A stretch of 64,000 bases of DNA from Marinomonas ushuaiensis DSM 15871 (GTDB taxonomy: Bacteria > Pseudomonadota > Gammaproteobacteria > Pseudomonadales > Marinomonadaceae): positions 62,001 through 126,000 of the forward strand of contig NZ_JAMB01000003.1 in assembly GCF_000521805.1 (NCBI RefSeq). The letters are read 5' to 3'. Position numbers and translations under genes: made by a program. The notes below the pieces were generated by a model. It was not told where the DNA came from. It made no database searches and saw only the letters and a program-made list of their open reading frames with translations. Shown here piece by piece: positions 19,200 through 26,914 of this stretch (position 1 is its first letter; each line of letters starts with the position of its first letter).

Positions 19200-19390
19200 G
19201 TTAAGTCCCTTTGTTATTACCTTGTTATAGCAACATATGAAATATTGGTATGATTTTGAAATTAAATATTTTTAGGGGCTAGCAAACCAATAATTTAACA
19301 ACCTCTATGTGTTAATCAGATAGCTATTCCTCTAAAACTTCTAATCTGTAGCTAGTATGTTGCCGCTGACATCTATATTTAGGCTTACCT

Positions 19391-19855
19391 TTATAAAGAA
19401 TCATTAATTAATTCTATTTTTAATCTATTTTCTTCAATTCGAGCTTTTGCTTTCTTTATTCCACCAGAATATTTATTAAAATCACCAACATTTTTACCCC
19501 ATTCTTTTAAGTCTTGTACACGTCGCTCATCCATCATGATTAATGTGTTTAAAGCTGTTACTTTGGCTGTTGATGCTTGCTCATCTATGGCTTTTTTCAG
19601 GACCGTAAGGGCTTCGACCTGCCCTTCTAGTGATTTTAAAGTAACCTCTTCAAATTGATTATTCTGTTGCTGCTGTAATACAAATGAATATATAGCCAAC
19701 CCTAATGCAGCACCAGAAAATAGATTCGCCCCAATACCAAAAGTAGTTGAGAAGTAAGAGGCTTCTTCAAGGCTTGGGTAAAAATTCATTACACCAAATC
19801 CAAGAAAAGGAATTATGGCAGCAAACACAAGAACAACTGAACACATTTTCTTCAT
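19391..19855 (-). CDS. Small membrane protein with coiled-coil tail, sigma-54 controlled
   Basis: A 154-residue protein I do not recognise. Two hydrophobic segments (residues about 5-23 and 38-62) form a helical hairpin, followed by a long charged helical region (about 64-154) with heptad character that should lie in the cytoplasm if both termini do. TTAGGAGATAT gives a strong ribosome-binding site just before the ATG at 19855. A -24/-12 promoter lies 31 bp upstream. It stands between the sigma-54 activator gene and druH, all in the same direction, so it could be an inducible membrane effector, a partner of DruH/DruE, or an unrelated stress protein. Confidence 0.75.
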   Translation of the reverse strand: MKKMCSVVLVFAAIIPFLGFGVMNFYPSLEEASYFSTTFGIGANLFSGAALGLAIYSFVLQQQQNNQFEEVTLKSLEGQVEALTVLKKAIDEQASTAKVTALNTLIMMDERRVQDLKEWGKNVGDFNKYSGGIKKAKARIEENRLKIELINDSL

Positions 19856-19885
19856 ACATATCTCCTAATAATAATTAATAGATAT

Positions 19886-19904
19886 ATTGCGAAGACCGTG
19901 CCAA
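19886..19904 (-). promoter_or_regulatory. Sigma-54 (-24/-12) promoter
   Basis: On the minus strand the sequence is TTGGCACGGTCTTCGCAAT. The -24 GG falls at 19902-19901 and the -12 GC at 19890-19889, exactly 10 bp apart. It matches TGGCACG-N4-TTGCA except for one base in the -12 element. Transcription would begin near 19877 and enter the membrane-protein gene at 19855. An AT-rich tract at about 19950-20008 upstream could bend and serve IHF. I see no convincing paired activator sites. Confidence 0.85.
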
Positions 19905-20106
19905 TTATTTAAACCTTAAAATTCAACAACTTAAATAAAACCTAATCATAGATAGATAAATTAATTTATTATTAAATAAAATAAATTATGTTTATTTTTT
20001 ATTATTCTTCGTTTCACCGTCCTGTTCACTCAGCATCAAGTAGCTTAGACAAGCTGTTTTTACAGAAGGTAACAACTGATAAGCAGCACCTAGATTGTGC
20101 CGATTT

Positions 20107-21588
20107 CTATTTCACGTCGTATTTATCTATCCAGTTGGTTAGTGTTTGGTAGTTTTTAAGCCCTAATAAGTCAGCTGCTTTGGACTTATTTCCATTTGAA
20201 TGAGCTAATGCTTTAGGAATATAGTGCCTTACCAAATCAGAAATAATATTTTGAATATCAATACCTTGAGAAATATCTCTATTTAACAAGCTGGTATTAT
20301 TATGAGGACGATCAAACAAAGCCTGCTTGATGTCATTAGCCGATATTGCGTCTTCATTACTCCATAGAGAAGCTCGCAATAAAGTAGATCGTAATTCACG
20401 TATATTACCCGGCCACTGTTGTGACAAGATAATATTTTTTGCCTTTGCAGAAATTTCTTTACCTACTAGAGCAGCATCCTCCTTTGACATATCCATTAAT
20501 AACGCCTCTGCCAGTAGAGTTATATCACCCTCTCGCTCTCGTAATGGCGGCAATAATAAAACACCAACAGCAACGCGGTAAAAAAGATCTTCTCGAAAAA
20601 AACCATCATGGATAGCTTGCATCAAGTTTCTGTGAGTCGCTGTGATAATACGAACATCAACACTTTCTTCTTTAGTCGCTCCCACCGGAGTAATGACGCT
20701 TTCTTGTAAAACTCGCAGCAATCTAACCTGTACGTTAGGTTCTAGCTCACCAAACTCATCTAAAAAAAGTGTTCCACCATTAGCTTGCTGGAAGTACCCT
20801 TGTCGGTCAGCTGACGCCCCTGTAAAGGCCCCTTTTTTATGACCAAACAAAATCGAATCCACCAGCTCTGAAGGGAAAGCACCGCAGTTCACTGCAATAA
20901 AGGGTTTATCCACACGTGAACTTGCATTATGAATGGCTCTAGCAAAAAGTTCTTTACCTGTCCCTGTTTCTCCTTGTATCAGTATAGGAACTTCACGCTT
21001 GGCAAGAATTTCAGCTTGTTGTTTTAAACGCTGTATTATGGGGTTTTGGGTAATGATATTTTCAAAAGCTGCACTGGAAATAACACCATCATTAGATAAC
21101 TGTGTAAGTTGCTTGGAATTCAGTTTAATGGCTGGTGGTGTGTATTCGGCGGAAATTTCAAAGGGTATATTTACTTCTTCAGCGCCCTGTTCTTTGCTTG
21201 ATCGATAAAAGCTAGCAGAGTATTTCGCCTTCCCAAGTAAAATCCAAATGGATTGCATGGCCGGTGTACCAGGGCTCAATAAAATACATATATCAACATT
21301 TGATCTTTTAAGAGAGCTTAGGTGTTTATCTGCAGCCTGAAATATAGATTCATAATCAACAGGAGTGACTAATGTTTCTTGATAACACTCTATGGTATGA
21401 CTAGTTTGGCGCATCAGCCACTCTATATAGGGAGCACTCCTAGTTTCTGGGTAGGAACACAGAAGAATAACTCGATCAAAGGTGAAGTTCGCTAAGGTAG
21501 ACGATATAGGTGCATCGGATGGCACATCAGAAATAGCTGCTCTTAGGTCTGTTTCACCAATCCATGAAATAAGTGTTTTTTCTGCCAC
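20107..21588 (-). CDS. Sigma-54-dependent activator with RtcR/CARF-like sensor domain
   Basis: A 493-residue enhancer-binding protein. Residues about 1-175 form a non-receiver sensor: an IGETDLRAA start, a hydrophobic strand (FDRVILLCS), and ILLSPGTPAMQSIWILLGKA, which resembles the TTGTHxxQICxFLL segment of RtcR, whose sensor is a CARF domain. Then come the AAA+ module with Walker A GETGTGKE (206-213), the sigma-54 contact loop GAFTGA (253-258) and Walker B GTLFLDEFGE (about 272-281), and a Fis-type helix-turn-helix (NGNKSKAADLLGLKNYQTL). All residues for sigma-54 activation look intact. No rtcBA genes are near, so it is not a canonical RtcR; the sigma-54 promoter 200 bp downstream is its likely target. 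The ligand is unknown. Confidence 0.88.
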   Translation of the reverse strand: MAEKTLISWIGETDLRAAISDVPSDAPISSTLANFTFDRVILLCSYPETRSAPYIEWLMRQTSHTIECYQETLVTPVDYESIFQAADKHLSSLKRSNVDICILLSPGTPAMQSIWILLGKAKYSASFYRSSKEQGAEEVNIPFEISAEYTPPAIKLNSKQLTQLSNDGVISSAAFENIITQNPIIQRLKQQAEILAKREVPILIQGETGTGKELFARAIHNASSRVDKPFIAVNCGAFPSELVDSILFGHKKGAFTGASADRQGYFQQANGGTLFLDEFGELEPNVQVRLLRVLQESVITPVGATKEESVDVRIITATHRNLMQAIHDGFFREDLFYRVAVGVLLLPPLREREGDITLLAEALLMDMSKEDAALVGKEISAKAKNIILSQQWPGNIRELRSTLLRASLWSNEDAISANDIKQALFDRPHNNTSLLNRDISQGIDIQNIISDLVRHYIPKALAHSNGNKSKAADLLGLKNYQTLTNWIDKYDVK

Positions 21589-21749
21589 AAATACATCCTT
21601 TATAAACTGCTAATTAATGGTGAAGACTACTACAGTTTCTTCGGCAGAACATTAATAGATGTTAGTTTCTCGCATTGCTATCTTTCATTTTTTTAACATG
21701 CTATTAGACACTCAGTAACATTAAATTCTAATTGATAAAGAGGTATTTT

Positions 21750-21896
21750 ATGAATTCCAAACGTTATATAGTATTAAGACTAAAAGTGATTATAAACGCC
21801 ATCATATTCAAGGCGGCAATGATGATTTTATGCTATTTAATGTTTGATTTTCTAATTAAATCCTTGATAAGAAATAAATACTTTAGGCTTTTCTAG
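21750..21896 (+). CDS. Small single-pass membrane peptide
   Basis: A 48-codon frame, starting MNSKRYIVLRLKVIINA, with one hydrophobic segment (about residues 13-38) flanked by basic residues. AAAGAGG lies 7 bp before the ATG. It is the only plus-strand coding candidate in the 325-bp gap between the activator gene and umuC, and the rest of that gap holds nothing else I recognise. No family is identifiable. It could be a small toxin-like or regulatory membrane peptide, or a chance frame. Confidence 0.42.
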   Translation: MNSKRYIVLRLKVIINAIIFKAAMMILCYLMFDFLIKSLIRNKYFRLF

Positions 21897-21913
21897 ACAA
21901 TAACATTTTAATC

Positions 21914-23185
21914 TTACCAGACCTTTGGTAAGTCTTGCCATTTTGTAGTGTAGCTTGGTGATAAGTACTCTCGTTTCATTACCCAGGTTGGAGATACGCC
22001 TTGTGAAGCAAAGAATACGTTGCCCAGGCCGCTATGATTTATATGGTCTACAACATTCATCAACGCTCTAGAATACGCTTTATTTGATGATGGTCGAAAC
22101 AAGTCTTCTTGGAATGTTCCATATTCATAAAAGTCAGAGAAGATGACACCTGCTTTTGCATAGTGAAATCCTTCCTTATAAATACACTGAAAGATTGCCT
22201 CAGTGACTTCTAATAGATCTCTTGTGTCGTCCGTTGGGTTTGGTAGCTCTACTGTTAAGGTTTTAGCATACTGAGGTTGCCCATGTATGAAGGGACTAGT
22301 TCTAATGAACGCGCTCACTACACGACATAAACGCTTCTCTCCACGCAGTTTCTCTGCAGCACGGGTTGTGTACTTTGCAACAGCTTCCCTTAGCTCTTGT
22401 TTATCTGTCACCTTATGACCAAATGAACGGCTGCAAATTATCTGTTGTTTAGTTGGCCTTACCTCTTCTAAACCCAGACAAGACACGCCGTTCAGTTCCT
22501 GTACTGTTCGTTCTAGTACAACAGAGAATTCGCTTCTTATGTCTTTAGGATTTCTTTTGGCTAGGTCTAATGCTGTATTAATCCCTTTGGCTCTTAACTT
22601 TTCTGCTGTCCGCCTACCCACGCCCCAGACGTCATTTACATCTACCAAGGCCATTAACCGTCTTTGTCGTTCAATGTCCATCAGATCGACTACAGAGCCT
22701 GTCGCAGGATATTTCTTCGCCGCATGATTAGCTAATTTCGCCAAAGTTTTTGTTGGGGCTATTCCCACACCAACAGTAATCCCCGTCCATTGATCTACCT
22801 TTGCCTTAACCTGCTGACCAAAGGCGAGCAAATCCATTGCATACTCAACCCCCGTTAAGTCCATAAACGCCTCATCAATCGAATACACTTCCACCCGAGG
22901 TGCTTCTTCTTCAAGTATCGTCATCACCCTATTTGATAGATCAGCATACAACGCATAATTAGACGAAAAGCACACAATGCCATGCTTTTTGATTTCATCT
23001 TGAATTTGAAATACTGGCACCGCCATTTTCAAACCCAACGCCTTAGCTTCTTTCGAGCGAGCCACGACACAGCCATCATTATTAGACAATACGACAACCG
23101 GTGTATTCTTTAGATCTGGACGGAAGAGTTTTTCACAGCTGGCATAGAAGTTATTACAATCGACTAAAGCAAAAACAGATTTCAC
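21914..23185 (-). CDS. umuC: Error-prone DNA polymerase V catalytic subunit UmuC
   Basis: Y-family translesion polymerase. The 423-residue protein is full length, with the N-terminal metal motif ALVDCNNFYASCE, the catalytic SIDEAFMDLTG, a helix-hairpin-helix region (VWGVGRRTAEKL) and the little-finger domain. It overlaps umuD by 4 bp (ATGA), so the pair is translationally coupled and SOS-controlled by the box at 23650-23665. Island- and plasmid-borne umuDC homologues (mucAB, rumAB types) are common, and this copy lies inside the island, so it is acquired rather than the core copy. Confidence 0.95.
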   Translation of the reverse strand: MKSVFALVDCNNFYASCEKLFRPDLKNTPVVVLSNNDGCVVARSKEAKALGLKMAVPVFQIQDEIKKHGIVCFSSNYALYADLSNRVMTILEEEAPRVEVYSIDEAFMDLTGVEYAMDLLAFGQQVKAKVDQWTGITVGVGIAPTKTLAKLANHAAKKYPATGSVVDLMDIERQRRLMALVDVNDVWGVGRRTAEKLRAKGINTALDLAKRNPKDIRSEFSVVLERTVQELNGVSCLGLEEVRPTKQQIICSRSFGHKVTDKQELREAVAKYTTRAAEKLRGEKRLCRVVSAFIRTSPFIHGQPQYAKTLTVELPNPTDDTRDLLEVTEAIFQCIYKEGFHYAKAGVIFSDFYEYGTFQEDLFRPSSNKAYSRALMNVVDHINHSGLGNVFFASQGVSPTWVMKREYLSPSYTTKWQDLPKVW

Positions 23186-23631
23186 TGACTGCGCTCAAAC
23201 TTTCTAATTACACTCGTCACTACCCCAAATATCTCTAATTCAGACTCTTCAGTAATAGTAATCGCGGGATAGGCTTTATTCTTTGGTCTAAGAACAACGT
23301 TAGGCTTTAGCTCTAATATCTTCACTGTCATTTCCCCATAAATACAGGCAATAACAATATCCCCATGGCGAGCATTTAACGATTTATCCACCAGCAGTAC
23401 ATCGCCAGAATGTATACCCGCATCAATCATTGAGTCGCCTTGAGCACGCACGTAATAAGTAGAAGCTGGATGAGAAACACAAAACTCATTTAGGTCTAAT
23501 GTACGCTCAACAAAGTCTTGTGCTGGTGAAGGAAAGCCAGCAGAAACAGATTCGATATAAAGAGGGATACGTATGCTATTTGAAGCAATAAACGCAGAAG
23601 ATTCAGAAACACCAAGATATGAAACACGCAT
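23182..23631 (-). CDS. umuD: DNA polymerase V accessory subunit UmuD (self-cleaving)
   Basis: The 149-residue protein has the LexA-like peptidase dyad: Ser67 in QGDSMID and Lys104 in MTVKILEL, with the same 37-residue spacing as E. coli UmuD. The self-cleavage site is Ala31-Gly32 (SAGFPSP). Activated RecA should promote cleavage to UmuD', which joins UmuC. The ATG at 23631 has no good ribosome-binding site and lies only 18 bp from the SOS box, so a downstream start cannot be excluded, though the residues before the cleavage site look family-like. Confidence 0.93.
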   Translation of the reverse strand: MRVSYLGVSESSAFIASNSIRIPLYIESVSAGFPSPAQDFVERTLDLNEFCVSHPASTYYVRAQGDSMIDAGIHSGDVLLVDKSLNARHGDIVIACIYGEMTVKILELKPNVVLRPKNKAYPAITITEESELEIFGVVTSVIRKFERSQ

Positions 23632-23640
23632 AATACGACT

Positions 23641-23674
23641 AGCTCTATACTGTATGTTTATACAGTATAGAGCT
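23641..23674. promoter_or_regulatory. LexA (SOS) box inside a 34-bp perfect palindrome
   Basis: CTGTATGTTTATACAG at 23650-23665 fits CTGT-N8-ACAG and is close to the E. coli consensus. Dyad symmetry extends to 15-bp arms (AGCTCTATACTGTAT at 23641-23655 and its exact complement at 23660-23674) around GTTT. It lies just upstream of umuD. Confidence 0.93.
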
Positions 23675-23771
23675 GAGTGTAAATAAAGGCTATGTGAATT
23701 TTTACTAAATGCTGCAGCCTATTTCCTTAAATTCGATTCAGACTTACTCGTCTCGCCAATTTCATAGCCAG

Positions 23772-25073
23772 TCATTGCCCTTGTTTTCTTATCATTCGAT
23801 ATAAAGCCCAAGTTATAACAGCATCTAAAGTAATACCTAATCCAAACATTATTGCCACTTTGTTAAGAGAAGGTATAAACCAGCCTTGCTGATAACCTAT
23901 AAACGCAGCACCGTAAAACAGAGTATTCACAATTAAGGACTGGTATAGCATTAGATCCGTTCGACCAATGCCATAAAAATAGCTATCAATCACATTATTG
24001 AGTGCAAAAACCACATAAAAACCAATCATAATGAGCACTAGATGAGTAATGCTAGTTGAGTCCTTTATTCCCATTACAGTATGAATAAACTCTTCCCAAA
24101 ATGGCATCGTCAACAACCATAAGACGACAACACCGAAGGTAATTATTAAGTAGCTAGTAACTCGCGACTCACTGAGCCCATTACTTGTTGCCGCTTCTCT
24201 TTTAACAACTTGGCCGAGAGTCATCACAGGCAATAACAACCACCCCCATATAAATCCATTGGCAACCCAAAAAGTTCCAGACTGCTGAAGCTGATTCATT
24301 AACTGGAGAATCATAACTACAAATGCAGTATTTCTAACCAAAGACTCTAGACCAGACTTACTACCCACCTTGAACCAAAGCTTTAACCAAGTTTGATTTT
24401 TAAATCGGAGCTCTTTAAACGACAACTTCATACCGTTGTACTTGAGCACCTGAAAAGCAACAATGACCAATAAGCTATTTACCAAAATATTTGTAATGGC
24501 AATGCCATTAACACCAAGTTGATAAGAGAATGGCAATTGGCTAACAAGAACACTGTCACTTATTACGGTAAGAGCCGACTGGATAATTAACAGGCTGTAT
24601 AAAGCTTTATATTTACTATGCAACACTAGAAGTAAGTTTAAAACCGTATACACACTGGAAATGAAAATGGCGACTGTTTCTAATCGAATATAGTCAATGG
24701 TGTCTTGTATCAATGAATTGCTTTGCTGCATACCTGCTACTAATTGAGGGGTAAATAGCATCACAAAGATGGTCACGATGCCATAAACTAAAACAATGAC
24801 ACCTAAAGAAGATATTGCACGTTTCTGAAACTCTAAAGGGTTAAGGATTGCCTGGCCCAATATGAAAGCCAATGGAAGAATGAGAGCTTCACTAATCACC
24901 TCATAGCCAATATTTAACCAAGCAACTTGAGCTGCAATACTGAGCGCCCAACTATCCGGAATACTCCCAAGAAAATGAATACGTGTTGTCGTATAGATGA
25001 GTGGTATGAAACTACTAATGATTAAAGCTAACCAAAGCTTATAGTCTATTTGCTTAAAGTCCGTTTTGAACAC
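23772..25073 (-). CDS. MATE-family multidrug/toxic-compound transporter-like protein
   Basis: A 433-residue integral membrane protein with roughly a dozen hydrophobic helices in two similar halves, matching the size and pattern of MATE cation-coupled efflux proteins. The first half includes ALILPLAFILGQAI and the second half VANGFIWGWLLLPVMTLGQ and LMLYQSLIVNTLFYG. No family-specific substrate residue can be fixed by eye. It lies alone between darG (85 bp upstream) and umuD on the same strand. Export of a drug or of a phage- or self-produced compound are both possible. Confidence 0.7.
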   Translation of the reverse strand: MFKTDFKQIDYKLWLALIISSFIPLIYTTTRIHFLGSIPDSWALSIAAQVAWLNIGYEVISEALILPLAFILGQAILNPLEFQKRAISSLGVIVLVYGIVTIFVMLFTPQLVAGMQQSNSLIQDTIDYIRLETVAIFISSVYTVLNLLLVLHSKYKALYSLLIIQSALTVISDSVLVSQLPFSYQLGVNGIAITNILVNSLLVIVAFQVLKYNGMKLSFKELRFKNQTWLKLWFKVGSKSGLESLVRNTAFVVMILQLMNQLQQSGTFWVANGFIWGWLLLPVMTLGQVVKREAATSNGLSESRVTSYLIITFGVVVLWLLTMPFWEEFIHTVMGIKDSTSITHLVLIMIGFYVVFALNNVIDSYFYGIGRTDLMLYQSLIVNTLFYGAAFIGYQQGWFIPSLNKVAIMFGLGITLDAVITWALYRMIRKQGQ

Positions 25074-25158
25074 AAAAATCCCTATTAATTCACTTAATAG
25101 TGTTACTGGCCATAGATTTATTGATAGCTAAAATATTTCTATAATCACGCAAAAAACT

Positions 25159-26235
25159 TCAAATAGTCGGCACTTTAAATTCCAACCATTGCTTTTGCTT
25201 AAGTCTTTCAAAGGCTGCGAGTATGTGAGCTGGCTTCATTCCTGCTTTTCTGGCATTCCAGTTATGTACTTTACGAATGAGCTCTTCACTAGATATATCT
25301 GCACTATCTGCACTATCTGACTCTTGAGTTGCGACCCAATGTACCGTAGATAAAAGCTCCATACCGTTTTGCGATTCAAACCCCTCAATCAGTTCAGCCA
25401 CTTGATTGAAACGTTGTTTTGTTTCGATATTCTGATCTAGAAAGTGAAGCGCTTCTTCTGCTGCTTCACTTTTCAACTCAATAGGTGTCTCAGGCTTATT
25501 TGATCCATCGGCATACCCTGTGATGAAGTGCCCTTCCATTCTTTCAAGCACATGACGCAACACATCTGCGTATGGGCCATAATGGTGTTTTTTAAAAATC
25601 ACCTTGTTTAAAGGCTCACCAGAAAGAGTCAAAAAGTATACGAGCTTCTGAACCTCTAAAAGTGAAAGACGGTATTCAAAACCAGTTGATACATACCGAT
25701 CTATTAAACCTAATACAGCCGCTCTACCCGCAGTCATTTTTGGACGAGTTGTTTTATTTGGCATAGCATCGGCCTCGGGCGCTGATTGAGGTGGGTAAAT
25801 CAACCATTCAATATCTGGTAATTCTGAAAGAGAATTTTCAAGCAGTCTTTCAACTTTACCCCATGGTAATCCACCCAGGCCACTACCTAATGCAGGGATA
25901 GCAACCGATTTAAGACCTAAACGAACCGCTTCAGACTTTAGGCTTTCTAGCCCTTGCTCAATATATTCAAACTTTGAATTACCTTTCCAATGTGATTTGG
26001 TAGGAAAATTAATAATATAAAAAGGAGCACTCATTGAGTTCAATGGTACAGAAAGCACTTGGCCAGTATGAAAAGATTTATCATCACAAGCCTTTTTGTA
26101 TACATTGAAGTTTTCTGGAAACGCTTTTTTAAATTGCAGAGCTAGCCCCTTCCCCATTACACCAACGGTATTAACCGTATTGATAATGGCATCAGCTTGA
26201 TCGTGCAATATGTTTCCAGCGTGATAAGTAATCAT
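25159..26235 (-). CDS. darG: DarG-like antitoxin: macrodomain DNA ADP-ribosylglycohydrolase
   Basis: Reverses the DNA ADP-ribosylation made by DarT and binds the toxin. Residues about 1-150 form a macrodomain (MITYHAGNILHDQADAIINTVN, then GVMGKGLALQFK and ALGSGLGGLPW), and the C-terminal part (RAAVLGLIDRYVSTGFEYRLSLLEVQKLVYFL) is the DarT-binding region of such proteins. I choose the ATG at 26235 because AGAGG lies 5 bases before it and MITYH is the usual family start; the in-frame codon at 26256 would overlap darT. Toxin gene first, antitoxin second, 8 bp apart, is the normal DarTG order. Confidence 0.9.
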   Translation of the reverse strand: MITYHAGNILHDQADAIINTVNTVGVMGKGLALQFKKAFPENFNVYKKACDDKSFHTGQVLSVPLNSMSAPFYIINFPTKSHWKGNSKFEYIEQGLESLKSEAVRLGLKSVAIPALGSGLGGLPWGKVERLLENSLSELPDIEWLIYPPQSAPEADAMPNKTTRPKMTAGRAAVLGLIDRYVSTGFEYRLSLLEVQKLVYFLTLSGEPLNKVIFKKHHYGPYADVLRHVLERMEGHFITGYADGSNKPETPIELKSEAAEEALHFLDQNIETKQRFNQVAELIEGFESQNGMELLSTVHWVATQESDSADSADISSEELIRKVHNWNARKAGMKPAHILAAFERLKQKQWLEFKVPTI

Positions 26236-26243
26236 GACAACCT

Positions 26244-26852
26244 CTAGTAATACCATTCTGGTCGAACTTGGACCACAGGTTTATGTTGGGCAGATTGTAG
26301 CAATAGATTCACATCATCGGCTACCGTTTGAGATCTAACACCAATACGTTTAACGGTATGCCACTGTACAGATTCATACGCTAAAAACTCCGCTTGTTTC
26401 TCTTCTTTAAAATCTTGCCAGTACTTTTCATTAATTATTCTCTGGATATCGAGCTCTGACAGTCGAGAGAAATCATCAATTTGCTCTGCGTAATCAAGGT
26501 CTGCATGAATATCAGTAAAGAAGCAATGTTCATTAGATAAACTGATCGTTTCAGTATCACTGATTAAGTGCAGTACGCGATCCTGACCTCCTTGAAAATC
26601 GGCATGACCGCGGTGTATGACGTAAAGCATCACAGAGCGTGGACAAAAATTAAAAGGTACATACTGTCCAATCATTCCGCCAGCAGCTACATTAACAGGC
26701 CGTAAAAGCCTACGTTGTTTGATATGACTATAACCAATGTTCTGATTAACCAAACCTAATTCAATACGTTTTGCATCAGACCACAGGCAACCTTCACTTA
26801 TGATGTGAACCAAATTATCTATATGTGTAATGTGGGATACAGATACTGTCAT
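26244..26852 (-). CDS. darT: DarT-like toxin: DNA thymidine ADP-ribosyltransferase
   Basis: Attaches ADP-ribose from NAD+ to thymidine bases in single-stranded DNA, stopping replication; DarTG pairs are also known to act in abortive phage defence. The 202-residue protein has the DUF4433 pattern: an N-terminal His-containing NAD-binding start (ITHIDNLVHIISEGCLW), the VNVAAGGMIGQYVPFNFCPRS segment and the catalytic-Glu motif KQAEFLAYESVQW. The active site looks intact, so the gene must be kept in check by darG. ATG at 26852 follows GAGGGAG. Confidence 0.92.
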   Translation of the reverse strand: MTVSVSHITHIDNLVHIISEGCLWSDAKRIELGLVNQNIGYSHIKQRRLLRPVNVAAGGMIGQYVPFNFCPRSVMLYVIHRGHADFQGGQDRVLHLISDTETISLSNEHCFFTDIHADLDYAEQIDDFSRLSELDIQRIINEKYWQDFKEEKQAEFLAYESVQWHTVKRIGVRSQTVADDVNLLLQSAQHKPVVQVRPEWYY

Positions 26853-26914
26853 AAAACTCCCTCAACCAAAATTCCCTTACATTCAAAAAATTAACGTAGA
26901 CCACAACTAAAGGC

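Noticed and set aside
19230..19364. GCAACATA/TATGTTGC complementary pair between the membrane protein gene and druH as a terminator
   Set aside because: The arms are more than 100 bases apart with no T-tract, so a terminator is not credible.
20107..21588. Canonical RtcR RNA-repair activator
   Set aside because: No rtcB or rtcA genes nearby and the sensor is only distantly RtcR-like; I kept 'RtcR/CARF-like'.
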